A stretch of 64,000 nucleotides of DNA, taken from positions 7,192,001 to 7,256,000 of the forward strand of contig NC_092363.1 in assembly GCF_030848805.1 (NCBI RefSeq), read 5' to 3'. The notes under the pieces were generated by a model, which had not been told where the DNA came from, did no database searches, and saw nothing but the letters and a program-made list of their open reading frames with translations. Positions 1 to 13,400 of the stretch are shown one piece after another (position 1 is the first letter of the stretch; each line of letters starts with the position of its first letter). This DNA is from Temnothorax longispinosus. Taxonomy: Eukaryota > Arthropoda > Insecta > Hymenoptera > Formicidae. A program made the translations under genes and the position numbers.

Positions 1-1885
1 ACCGGGTAACGCAAATCGTGATAGCCTTAGAAGAACGTAGAACACGTAGAACAAATATTTTGAAACATGGTTACTCGTGCAACGTACTGTGCACAATTGC
101 TAAATGTCATAAATGCACGGTATTTCTTATGTAAACGCGCAGTCATTTATTTCATTAAAGAGAAAGCTTTGTCGGCCCGCGAAATGTACATTGACTTTAT
201 ACGACTTATGTAACGATAAATCATATACGTATATCGTTCGATTTACCATTGTCTCTCATCGTTTTCTCTAAAATTCTTGTGATTTCTACTACCGTGAAAT
301 TATACGACAGGGAGAGAATTTTTTTATGTTCTCGCTCCGGGTGTAAAATTAAGTTATAGCTCTGCAATACGCAGAGGACTTTGCTTTGAGAACTAAACAA
401 GAATGAAATATCTTGCGGATGGCACTTTTCCGCGAAAGGCAAGCAACCGGTCTGTCGAATTTGTCATCAATAAAAAGACAAGAAGGAAATAAAATGATAA
501 TCATATGTTTTCGTCTCAGTTCTCAGACAATTTGGTGCCCGGCCAGACTGCGCGTGATTTCTTCTCTTTTTTTCTCTCTTCATAATTGACGATGTCAACC
601 TGAAATAATGTTTGTCTCTCGTTGACTAATAAAAGATACGGGGAAACTTTTGTCCTGCGATTCATAGTGCAGAGAGGAAGATTAAATAAAAGCTACAGGC
701 GAATGCATTGACGCGGTTTTTTTCGACGTTTCAGCCGACGTGTCTCCGATGTCGCTTTTTTGCACGTACCTTTTTCGAATTTAGATTCAAGCTCCGTCCG
801 AACGATCGTATCGTCGATATGGCGTCAACCAGCAGTAAAACCGGCAAAATCGGTGTTTAGTCACCGCAATTTCATTGGCATACGCCTTTCTTTCTTCCAC
901 CACGCATGATGATATCGTTGTATATACATGCAAACCGGTTTTAATGAGATTTGCAAATTTCGGTGGCACGATATTCATTGACTCGCAAATCGTTCAATGG
1001 AACTTGAGATTATCTTGCCTAAATAAGAGTCTGAGTTGCTGTTTTCAGCGTAAGCAGCAACTTAGCACGTTGTTCAATCACGATCTCGCGATAGACATCG
1101 AAATAATATATTGTAAAAATACAATATACAATATACATGCATATAATACACAACGTTTTTTGTTCGAAATTTAAATAAAGTTTTCTTTGCAAGAATCGTT
1201 GAGGAGAATAGAAAAGAATTAGTTTCTTAATCATTAGAATATTGACATTAGAAATATTATGGAAAGTTTATTATTTCGATGCTTCGAGAAATTGAAAACA
1301 GTTTTCGAAATGTTGCAGTCAAAAGTTTAACTAGAGAGGATCCTAAAGATATCACACGGCGTAGTATTTTTTCTAAATATTATTTGGAGACACGCGCTGA
1401 CATATCTACATGTTCCGATGGCTATTTATAGAAAATTAAGCATTTATAACGGATAACGAGAGATTGCGTAGTTAGAACGAAAATCCAGATTTTAGGAAAC
1501 GACGTTCCCGATATATCTCGAGCGTGGTTTTCAAAAGTCACGAGTCATATACCGGTTTCGCGTTTGAAAGAGGAGGGGTCACCTATGAAAAATCGCAGCG
1601 TAAAAAAATACACGATACGCACGACTTCCGATTTTAGATAAGGTATTCGTTAATCACCCATTCGCTATTTTTTTAATGTCGCCGAAACGAAATAATCATT
1701 GTTTAACGCGTCAACGCTTATATATGTTTCGTGACTTGGAACTTATTACACGTTAATTACGCTATTATTCTAAAAATGTAAAAAATCACTTTACAATGAT
1801 TGAAGGTTAACTTCGCTAACATACCGATCAGTCACTGCCCCGCTATAGCGTTATTGCGCATTGCGCTCATTAAAATCTCCGCCAT

Positions 1886-1936
1886 TGAGGATTTTAACGC
1901 GTGTGGCGGAAATGTTTGAGGATTTTAACGCGTGTG
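1886..1936. repeat. 20-bp direct repeat, two copies
   Basis: The 20-mer TGAGGATTTTAACGCGTGTG occurs at 1886-1905 and again at 1917-1936, separated by 11 bp. The two copies are identical. No function is evident. Confidence 0.8.
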
Positions 1937-2563
1937 ACACCGGAACGTCGGACTGTGTAAAGTAAAAGATGGTTGCGGATATTTTTTTATATTTTGTATC
2001 AGAGATCAATGAAGACATTTTATTAATATTTTTGATATAAATATTTACCTAATAAGCTTATAACATTAAACTAAACTGAAGATTTAATCTTGCACATTTA
2101 GTAGATCGAGATATTTAGTGAAAAATAGAAAGTTATGACAAGCACAAATTTTTTAACAAATTAAAAATTTGCTAAACATTGCACCCTAACTTTCTTCGAC
2201 ACTCTTACTATCGTTATCTATGTATCTAACAATAAGTACGATACATAATTACGGACGGTGGAAGCTAAGCTTCCTACTTCGAACTAAACATATAATTTAC
2301 AATGAAAAAAATTTGCATCCATATTTTCTGCTAACCAGCCAACAATAATAATGGTTATAGCGTGTGCAAAGAATGTAAGTGCGACGCGTGTACGACGTGC
2401 GAGAGAAAACTGTAAGGTGACTAAAAATCAAGAAGTCAAAGACACTCCGGAGGTGAAAGGGAACTCTGCCGGAAGTGCACTTGTACGTACTCGTACGCTA
2501 GTCCTCGCCTGAAATGCATTTCCCATATGCTCAAGGGAGGCCGGTAGGACCTCGATTTTCTTT

Positions 2564-2568
2564 CTTTT

Positions 2569-2606
<38 letters not shown>
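2564..2606. repeat. (CT)n microsatellite
   Basis: A run of CT dinucleotides with a few T interruptions. It creates spurious Arg/Glu-rich open frames on the opposite strand. Confidence 0.9.
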
Positions 2607-5600
2607 AAGGGAACGGCATGCACTCATGATTCTCATAAGACCAATTTCCGGGCTCCTTGAGTCGTGACTGACCGTCGGCCGGGCCGGACCTGAAAAATGC
2701 ATCAAGGCGGAGCAGTTCCCATATCGACGACGCCGCCAAGCTGCGGAATGCGCGCAATGAAACGTAGGGAGGGACGGTTTCAGTCTGCGAACGTGTGTCC
2801 CTGAAACGTCGTGAGCACCTCATCCACTGACATGGTCTATGCCTCATGAGGAAACGACGAGGAGGATTTAAATAATTCTCCGCTTGTTCTTATAATCGAG
2901 TAAAAAAAAAACGAAAGTTTTTTTATCATACTTTTTAATGTGATTTAAACACGTAATGCGGATGTGGAATGCGCATGCCGTTTTCACTGTCATTCACTTA
3001 CGAGAAAGTGAGCGTCGATCATCTTGAATTCATTCAATCGGTTTAACATAACTTAAATAAGTTAATAAATGTTTATCTGGATGGGTTCATTGTCTCGAGA
3101 AACGGTAATCTCGAGGGAACCGACAAAAGAAGTTCATTAGAACTGTAAGAAAAAGAGACCATAGAGCAGGTCAGAGAATTCAATTTGTTTCTGTCGAGTT
3201 TCACGGTTATGGACGCGCGCAGCCACGGACCGCGACATATATGTATGTACTTACATATCTGCGATTGCACACAATCTTGTCACGATACGCGCCTCGTTTA
3301 AGCGTTTGTTTCTTTTTTGTCCGGTTTAAAGCGGAAGTGGACGGGTAATAATCCAGCTCGGAGAAATGTACGCGTAGTTAAACACCGAATAGCAGGCGTC
3401 AGATGTAAGAACTTGTCACGATTTTTACACGTTCTTATATGCAATATACACACATATATACAGTTTTTGTGAAATTAATCTTGTGAAATAAGAATTTAAA
3501 CAAAACTTCACCCAAAAAAGTTTATGGCTTACAAGCTTCAGAGTTCCCGAAGTTTGTAATTTTTAAATAAAGTTTTTTTACACGTTAATATTAATTTAAT
3601 AATGAAAGGATAATCTTTGATATTATTTTCCGAGAGTCTTCTAAAGTTTTTTCTAGAATCTTATAAAATCTTTTCTACTTTCTATCACACAGAGACACGG
3701 CCGGTTTTGATTCGTCACGATCGCTCATCGGTTGTCTGACGCGGCGAGGCAATGTGACAGGCGCGCGTCATATAGTTGCGTTATTTAAGTACTGTTTGAT
3801 AAACATGCTCACAAAGATATTATTATTTTTTTTGCCGATAAGCCGGAAACGATGAGGCGGACAGGTACATATAAATTAATGCTTGCGGTGACGGGAATCA
3901 ATGCCTCGCGGCTGCGAGCGTCCTCGAGAGCGACTATGTATATTCCAAATGCCGCTTATGGCACTGTCCTCTCGTTTAGACCATAAGAGAAAGTCCCGCT
4001 GAACATGCGTTAATACCGCGAGTGAACTATATTGCGCGATGCATGCTCCAGTCACTTGCAAGATATACAGCATTGTGTGCGCGTTAAATATTTAATCGAC
4101 GAAACCGGGAATGCTTGAAAATACATGCGCGGACACTCTTGTCGCATTATTATTTTCGTTAAAATATATAAGAATCATTCTCTATATTTTTTATTTTATA
4201 TCTTATATCTTATATCAAGAACGAATAAAAAAAAAAACAGTTCACAATTACGCAATAATTGCTTTTAAAACGTTTCCATCGTTGATATCGCTAGACTGAA
4301 AGAAGCAGCTATCGCGATATTGATTTTTGTGAGTTATCGTTCTATCGTCCAGCTCAATATTTATTTAGGTCAACTAGGTCAATATTTACCGATCGGTGAA
4401 CGGGACAATCGTTGTTTAATAAAAATCTACCAGCTTGCTCAATAAACGTCTCATTCTTGATATCGCTGATTAAACTCGACCTTCGGTCACTACTTTTCTA
4501 CAGAGTCATTCTTCGAGCCGCGTAGACCCGAGTCACTTTAAATGCATTACGGAACAGCCTCTACACGAAAGCAGAATTAATCGTTTTGACATAAAAAAAA
4601 GAATATATAGCAGCCTTGAAATGCGATACGTGTGTCCCACGCGTTGAATTCTCATTCGAGACTCGTCTAGCGCGAGCGCGTGTTAAAGATCTCACTTCTG
4701 ATGTGACATTGGCGCGTTCTCGAAATATCTTCCTATTTTGCATAATAGAATCCTGCCTCGCTCTTCTTCGCTTTTTTCTCTCTCTCTTTCTCTTTCTGTT
4801 ACTTTTTTCCTCGTTGCTGTCGATGCATTGATTCACGCAACAACAACACCTCGTGTCACGCTCGATCGCGCGTCATCGTTGCCGCTTTCTTGGCAAGATG
4901 ATGAAGACAGGGGTATTCAGCAGAATTTTTCGTTGCGCGAAAAGAAAGCAAAGGTAGAAAATCTGTTTGATCTGAATGCGTAGCATTCTCACGACAAAAA
5001 AGAAAAGTAATGTATTCGGTAATGCATCGCGGAGATGGATTCGCGTTCACTGCAAAATTGAAAGAGAGAAAGAGAGAGAGAGAAATTTCATGGCTATCAC
5101 ATCGAAATATTACAGCACATTAATAAGATGAAGGATCATCTATCTCCATTATCCATAGCTATTACCTCTACGCTAAAGTACTTTCCTACTTACCTAAAAC
5201 ACTTTCTGCGGAGTTTCATCGTTTGAAAATTAGTGTCAAGAGTTTTCGCGCGTTACGAGTGACGTGAAAGATTTTTCGCGACTTTAGTTAGGGAAACCTT
5301 AATAGCGGAACCTTGTTCTTTATTTAATTTCAAGCGGGCTTGACTTGAAAAGAATTTTAATTCAAGGCTCACCTGTATCGGAGATTTAATGTTGAAAATT
5401 GAAGAAGTTGCGAGAAAGTTAAGCAGAAGCCAATTCCAATTTGATCGAGAAAGCAATAGCTGAATTATGCACCGGTATAATTTTACGATGTCTATACGAA
5501 GTATCAGTGCAATCTAACTTGGAAAATATACGTTATATCGCTGAGATTTATCAAGAGCTCGTAAATATAAAATCTATGATTGCATGGAAAGGATTTATCT

Positions 5601-6833
5601 CTCGAAACAGGTTTCCTAATATCAAAGTCACGTACACGGACGATGTATACAGTTTGAGTTACATTTTTTTTTTTAATAAACTACATGTTGTAATAGAATT
5701 CGTGCACAGCTGAAATTTCAGCGTAACGATGTAATAAGTAGAAGCACAGAGCCCCGGTAGTCGCGCGATTTCTCACGACACTCGATCTGTCCCGACGTTT
5801 TCGCATTCCGGAAGTAGGTACTTTTCATTACTTCCTGCTGTTCATAAACGTATGATGGACCGAAGGAAAGTCATTGAACGCAGGATAGATGCCGTCGCCG
5901 ATTAGCGACTTACCATTCATTGTATCCATCCGTTTTGCGAAATGGGAAATGAATACGTTCGCATAATAAAATTAGCGATTCTCCCTGCGCGAGTCGTAAA
6001 AGGCCTTCGACAAGGTAAATATCATAAATTTTCGCCAAACCACGTCGTTCAAAATATATCGAATCACTTTAATATGAACATATCACTTTAATATGGGCAG
6101 TAAAATTGAGACCCGTTTAAGAGGTTCGGCACCTATAAAATATAACGAACAACTTCCAGGAAACTCAATTTGATATATTACCTCTGCGCGAATCTCCCGG
6201 ACAAAAAATTGTATATCATTAAAAGTGACTGAGCTCTTATGATAATGTTAGAGACCATTGACTAACGCTGCAAGGGATAAGAACCTTTTTACTTCAATGA
6301 AAATTTCGAAGAAATCATTTCTAAAAATAGTTACTTGAAATTCTAAAATTTTTCGAGTAGTGCGTACACAATCAGCGTTATATTTTCGTCATTGTACGAA
6401 TCGATCTTTTGGAATTTGGTCTATTCCGCATACTATGTGTGCTGCACTATAAATTTAATGTACGTGTAATTTTTGAGAGGTAATTACGTTCGAGCCTTGA
6501 TGCGATGCCGGTAATTCGCAATCTATCTGTTGCAATCCGTAGCTATTGATCTACATAGGAACCGACTGCATACTAATATTGCAACGTATACAAGTTACTC
6601 GGATGTTGCGTTATATAGGCGACCGTGTGTAAACGTTACGCGACACATAGCAGGCGGAGATAGATAACAATTTGATATGGGTATCTCCATGACCACCGAT
6701 CTCGCAACCACTTTCCTACCGCTTCCTACCGCTTGATCTAAAACGCTGTCCAATCCCGTCTTCTCAAGTTAATCCGAAAAGAAAGTGAACGAGCATGGTG
6801 CACTCGGCGATATAAAATCGGCTCGAGCTTATT

Positions 6834-6834
6834 C

Positions 6835-6868
<34 letters not shown>
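6834..6868. repeat. (CT)n microsatellite
   Basis: A CT-dinucleotide run with one TC shift. Both strands stay open through it, which explains two overlapping low-complexity open frames here. Confidence 0.9.
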
Positions 6869-9590
6869 GATTCCCTCATACATGGAATCGTGTCGTTTGC
6901 CCCTTCGACGAGGAAGGCGAGGAATTGCTTTTCGCAATCGAGATGCTCTTCTCTCGTTTTTCTCTCCTTCTTTACATCTTTCTCTCTTCCTCCCTTCTCG
7001 ATCGTGTATAATACGATGAAACCAGTTGCCCTTTACTTGGCTTCGTCTTCGGCTTTCCGAGCGTAACGTTGGCATTTAAAACTCGCAATTACCGCCCGTG
7101 TTAATTAACGCCGCGCAAAGAAAGAGGACCGGTACATTCGTTTTGTTCACCCATAAAACGCAAGACAATAAAGCAAATTAGGCGTTACCGCGAGACCCGC
7201 ATGGCCCAAACTCGTTTCCTTGAGGTCAGACGAAAGTGATATTCTTTTGTCCACGTAAACTGGATTTTTATAACATTTTTATAGGATAATTTAATATCCG
7301 TTATTTTCTCATAGTTAGGATCATTTGTCTCGGAATCGTGAAATGCACCTTAGTTAGCTCTTGCTTCATTTTCTTGCACAAGGTTTAACTTCATTAAGTC
7401 AAGTACAATTCATAATTGAATTAAGCAAATTAGACGCTGCGCAGAGCTCTTTTGCCTGCACGTAAATTGTTTCTCTATTTATATATAATTTGGGACAATT
7501 TAATATTTATTATCCTCTCATATAAGTGGTTGTTGTTGGATCAACTTCTCCGTGAAAAATATCTTTTAGCACGACCAAAGTAGCAATAAGATAAATGAAA
7601 TGTCACCCTGATAATGCAAGCCATCGCCCAAAACTCGTTTCTGCAAGGTCAGGTAAAAAAAAACGAACGTTGTATTATTCATGCGATTTCTACTTTTATA
7701 ATTTCGCATAAGCCAGTCATTCCGAATAGTCAGTCATTCGTCCGGTTTTTCTTACAGCTATTGTGTGTTGTTAGCATCGTTTTCTCAGTAAAATATGTTA
7801 GTTCACGCTTTGCAATTTTGTGCGAATTGCTAAATTGCACAAAATTGATTCGAAAAAACTAAGCAACAGTAAAACTAATTAGATGTCATACTGGAAATGC
7901 GAACAATGGCCTGAATTCGTATTCTATTGTTTGGCTGACTTTTAAGTGAAAGTATTTCTCTTCTATGAATTAATTATATTCGAGACGTTTGCGAAGATAA
8001 CGTGCTTCTTTTGCATCATATATCTTTGAAATAAATACTTTTACATAGGAATTATAATGCTAATAATTCTGCAGTGTTGCTGGATGAATTTTTATCTACG
8101 ATCACCGTTGACATTTTATATATATATAATAATTATAATTATTATTATAACTTTAACTTTGCAATCAAAATTTACGTAATTTAATTTTATCATTTCACGC
8201 TTTCGCCATATGAATGACTTATAAAATACCACAAAATATGACGGAGATTGATATATGACGACAGGTTTGAAAATAATTAAAATGAATAAATTATTGAATA
8301 AATTTCAGAAACAAAATTAAAGATTGAAAAATATGCGCAGCACTCTAGAATTGATGGTGTTATATTTATCCAATGAAGGTATGTACGGAGGTATAACGGA
8401 GAGAAAAAGAGTAGAGTGTTAGTATCTTTCTTTAGAAATTTCCGCAAATGGATCGCCATTAAGGATAACAATGCGGAGGTGCGCAAACGGTATACTACTA
8501 CGCTTGAACACGATGTAATCTCGTAATTACTTAATGATTGCATGAATAATTTTCGATCAGAAACGATCAGAATTCATAAACAAAGCAGCATAATAGATAG
8601 ATGCCCCTCTGAGGCATTGTGTGAATCTCGAACCTCCCTTATGACCTATGAAACCGTCGTTATTGTTGCACGAAGGTCGAATATATTACTCGGTTGAAGA
8701 TCATTATCTCTTATTAAAACAGTGAGACATGTGTCTTCCTTCTCTTTTATTGCCGTGTGAGACTCCATTGCTGTCGTTACTCCCGAAGATTTCCTTATCC
8801 GAGCTATTCTTTTCGATTCGCGAGTCTCTTAATTCTTTTGTAAAATTATCACAACAAAGATATGGATCGTAGAAAGTAAAAGTTTTCAAGAGAAGAAGGA
8901 AGCTGTTGCAATTGCTTAAATGTCTTTCTTCTACAAGTGTTGTTGTGCTTGAGATAATGAGCAAAAAATAAATAATTTTAAATAAAAATAAATTAATTAA
9001 AATTAAATATAAAAAGATAAATTATATTATAAATAAAGTGTACAGAGATTTTTTTCAGCAGTTTATTTTCAACTATTTTCGTCCATTTCTTTAGAAGAAA
9101 ATACATTAATCTTTTTTTACTAAAATAACTTGATATATGATTTTTATTATATAAAAATTGATTTATTAAAAATTGATTTATTAAAAATTGATTTTTAATT
9201 AAAATTGATTATGTAACATTTTTTAACATTAATAACTTTTCTGTCTCATATTTAAATATCAAGAGATGCAGAACGCACCTTACGATTGAAGATTAATTTA
9301 CATAAGCAGCTTCTGTGCATGTTATTATCTTTTTAATGACTTCACTTAATATATTTTTAACGATTTTGTTTTCTTCAAAAGTTTAACTATGCATTCTGAC
9401 TATATTATAAAATAGTCATAATGATATCAACAACTCGAAGAATTGCTCCTATAAATATTAACTGAAATTGATTGAAGTGGACATTAAATTGACTAAAGTT
9501 TACTTTTTATGGCTACATATATTCAGAAAAATTATCCAAATTTTAATTTTAACCGATATCCGATAATGAGCATACCCAAGCAAATTAGAT

Positions 9591-9790
9591 TTACATCCCG
9601 CTGTTTTGCATTTCATACGGCCGAGTTTTTAAAATAAAATTTTCATAAATAACATCTAAAATTTGATAAATATTGCAATTTCGAACCCCGAACGCATCAA
9701 GAATTCTTTTCAAAACTCTGGCGCTTTCTTGAAAGAGTTCTGAATCTGCTTGGAGGCTATCGATCATTTCTTCCGGTTTCTTCTTCGCGA
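9591..9790 (-). pseudogene. Possible coding remnant or terminal exon
   Basis: On the minus strand an open frame of about 66 codons ends in a stop at 9591-9593. Its composition is ordinary and not low-complexity: an amphipathic stretch containing the motifs EEMIDSLQADSELFQ and RILDAFGVRN. There is no upstream ATG except an internal one (EEM), and an in-frame TGA lies just upstream near 9801. If real, it is either a last exon whose acceptor I cannot place or a fragment of a decayed gene. I do not recognise the family. A chance open frame is also possible. Confidence 0.22.
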
Positions 9791-10459
9791 TCAAGGATCG
9801 TCAGCTTCGACGCGAGACACGTCTCTCCGCGGATACTCTATGTTCTGTGTGTACGCGTGTGTTGGAGGCTTTTGACGCGAGTCTATTCAGCGTTAATCCG
9901 ATGCAACGAAACTTTCTTTCCGGGATCGCCCCCGTCTCGTACTCGCGCGCGTATGTTCAACGCCGCACTCTCGTTTCTCCGCGCGGCGCGGCAGTTCTCA
10001 GTTTCATGCATGCGTGAACTCATCGCGACGGTTAGTTTCGATTCTTCATTTTCACATTTTGCCCACCGGGGATGTGGCAAAACAATTATATAATCCCAGA
10101 ATTTCTTCATCGCCCTGGCGGGCGAAGTATCTCTTTTTGTCTACTCATCCGAATATAATAGACGCGACTCTTCTTTTCTCTTTTATTATATATATTAATC
10201 ATGATGTCTATTGCAATGGGGAAAGGATGACGTTGAAGGATGAATTTCATTTTGTTAATTTTAATAAATAGACAGGTATATCCTTCTAATTAACTTCTCA
10301 GGGTTTAGACAGAAACAATGAGTTTAAGTACGTAAACAAATGTCAAGAACGCGACAGTTTCGAGTATACTTGGCCGTGTTCGCCATATATATACATTGAG
10401 CGCTAATTACCCTCGCTTCGTTCTCATTTACGAGACAACGATATTTTTTTCTGTTTCAG

Positions 10460-10497
10460 CGATGTGACGCAACCAGTCGGGAATATTTTTATGCAAA
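10460..10497 (+). other. 5' UTR end of metalloproteinase gene A
   Basis: A polypyrimidine tract with CTGTTTCAG ending at 10459 looks like a splice acceptor 38 bp before the ATG. This implies at least one untranslated leader exon further upstream. The position of that leader exon, and hence of the promoter, is not resolved. Confidence 0.45.
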
Positions 10498-13400
10498 ATG
10501 ACTCGCGCCCTTGTCCTTCTCTGCATGGCCATCATTCTACCTCTCGTACGATGCCACAAGGTAAGATCGCAGCCAGGCATCGCCAAGACGCCCAAGGACA
10601 CTGTTATCCCGTGCAATTACCTCTTTAAGACAAAGAACACGCGTGTCCGCGAGCGTGCACGCGCGCAGGAGAATAATTCTGCTGAATTAAAGCGAACGGC
10701 CGCAAAATGCGATGACGACTCTAATTCACGTTAATCACGTCGCTGCGAGGTAAACTCACGGTACGCGAGCAGCGTCATTTGATTTACGCTTGTGTCTCTA
10801 TTTACTCAAGTAATATATCCTTCTCTTCCCTTTTCCCGTTTGCCACATTAATTTTGCAGAATATAATTTTAATTTTGTGCCTGTGCGCGCGTGTTGCACC
10901 ACGCTCGTCTTTAAGGAGTTATCCTACCGTTCGTTTAATCCGCGCGCGACTCTAACGTTTGAATATTATTTAGCGCGATTATGGCACCGGAGGAATTAAT
11001 TAGCTTGACGCTCGGTAGTGTGGGAGAGAAGGAATTAACGACGCCTCATAATTCCGCGCGTTACTTGCGATTAACGTTGGGTGCGCCGGCTATTTACGAG
11101 GGAATTATTCCAACGATCATTGATTATCGCGCTGAGATTTGCGCGGAACTTGCTAACGACACGAAGTTCCTTTAATGTAATGTCCTTTCAGCTTATCATA
11201 GTTATTGGCATATAACAAAAATTAAAAATCGTATTCACGAATTTATATATCTTTTATTGGTAATTAATCTGAAGTAAAAAAAATATAAATGCGAAGTATA
11301 CTCTTAAGTTTGAAGATTGCAACGCACGTCTGTAGTTAAATCAAATCAATTTATTTTGTCAGATGATAATTCGCCGAATTTATTCTCGAGACCGGCAAGG
11401 TACCAATAAAGTGCGAAACACGTTTTACGAAATGGAGCTTGTTAACTGCAGATTAATGGCACTGACAGTTGCTACGTGTCAATTCTCAATAGTATCTGCC
11501 TAATTAAGAAAGCACGTGGAAAAAAGAAAGGATTGCGATTAATGGCACGTTACAACTCACCACGCGTCGGTTGAGCGCGTCATCTTGTTGTAGATAATCA
11601 TCACGAACGTGGTCAATGGCCGGCTCTCCTCTAACTTACGTAAGAACCATCGCGCACCTCGAAATTGCGATAAAACCATCGAACCATTCGACGCTGTTTA
11701 GCCACCTTGCCTTGCTTTCGATTTTTTTTTTCGAGAAATTTAAAATAATCGCGCAATTCTTGTTACCAAGTCCGACGTGTACGTGATAATAACGGTTGAC
11801 GAGAAGAAATGATGATCGAGATAAATTTTGTTAAAGCAAGATATCGACAATAATATAAAAGTTGCCAATTTTTAATTGTTGATTTAAAACTTGATTCATG
11901 CAGATTATATTATTATAAGAATTATATATAAAGTTTTTGGATCCCTGAACTATTCGCAAAACTCAATTTCGCATCTTCTGTTTCTGCGAGAAAATTCATG
12001 ACTCAAACATTCGTAAGATAGATTAAATTGATTAAGCTATTCATGAATAATAATTTTATCATGAATACAGTAATATTTTTATCTGAATAAATCGGTACTA
12101 GCTTGTATATTTTATATTGATATCTATCAGAATATAATATGTGTTTCTTATTGAATCCCAATCAATAATTAAAATGCGACGGGTATTATGAGAGTTAAAT
12201 TAAAAACGATATAAGTATATAATAAATAAATAGCTTGTCGAGATTTTTTTCAATAAAATATATGCCGCGACAAGCGCATTGACGTTTACTTGTACAAGTA
12301 ATAAACTAAAGGCATGCACCAATAATAAAAATGTTAAAAGGTTGCGCGTGTTGTGTGATTAACGTTCACGTGCGCGAGCGCGTGTCTCGTCTTCGATAAA
12401 GCGCGAGAAGCGGTAGAACGCGAGTGTCGATAATAGACACGTTAAACATTGTAATCAAGTAAAACGGCGCTTCTCTCACGATAGCCGTTTAAATCATTCG
12501 CGGATAGACATCGCGGACCGGTCAGTCGACGGCCCGCCGACTTACGTAAATTCTCCGGTCGTTAGGAAACGGTACAAATAATTACTTTCAGATGAGAAAC
12601 GCGCTCCGTCGATTTCCGGCAGCCGTTCCACGTGATTTACATGATTTCGCGATGTACTTGTTGCACCGGAGAAGAGAAAGAAAGAGAGAGAGAGAGAGAG
12701 AGACTGAAAGCGAAAACCGGAATGCTCCTAAGCCGAGAGAGTAATCTACTTTTCGCAGGAAGGGAAAAAAAAAGAAAGACGGCGTTTCTATTCGATCGAC
12801 GGTTATGCTCGCAGACGCGTGAAAAGCATTACGATTAAAACGCGCGACTCGTGTCACGGTTGACGGGTATTACAAAATTCATTGTCGGCTCGGAAACCGT
12901 GCCTGAGAAATTCTCGATTGTTTGCCGTTCGATCTGACGTGAGATCGCTCGTGCATATGTGGCTCAAGGCAGATTTAAAAGAATCCTCGTGTCCGAACAA
13001 GAATATTAAAGAAATTAATATAAATTAATATAAAGCGAAAAATAATTGCACGCAACAGAAAGATTGAAGCTAATTTTAAAATGCTAAAAGGACATTATTA
13101 CTATAATACTCTCAGAATTTATATGCTTATATATCGGATCAAGTGCATTGAAAGAGTTAATATACGTATATCGCGCGGAGGAGATTGAAAAAAAAAAAAT
13201 ACAATTGAAACATTGGGTATTTTACAAAATCACGGTTGCGTTTAAACAGGAATTTCGAGCGTTCGAACAAGCGAGGCGGTTATCTTGTCGACGCTTTGTT
13301 AGGAGCGAAACGATCGTTCGTATAGCGCAGATCGATCGATCGGAGGCTCGGCAATAATGAGCGAAAGTGATCGACCTTAGAACTCCCAGGGGCTTCGATC

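Larger units (their letters stand above)
1..10459. other. Intergenic stretch, no convincing gene
   Basis: Short open frames occur on both strands, but none shows a domain, a signal peptide or a chain of phase-matched exons that I could recognise. Composition is AT-rich with pyrimidine/purine microsatellites and a short direct repeat (listed separately). A possible minus-strand coding remnant near 9.6-9.8 kb is listed separately. Leader exons of metalloproteinase gene A may lie at the right end, because an acceptor-like site precedes its start codon. Confidence 0.5.

Noticed and set aside
5423..5713. Plus-strand open frame of about 95 codons with ordinary composition
   Set aside because: No usable ATG, no recognisable domain, and it ends in an F-rich run typical of non-coding AT DNA. 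Read as chance.
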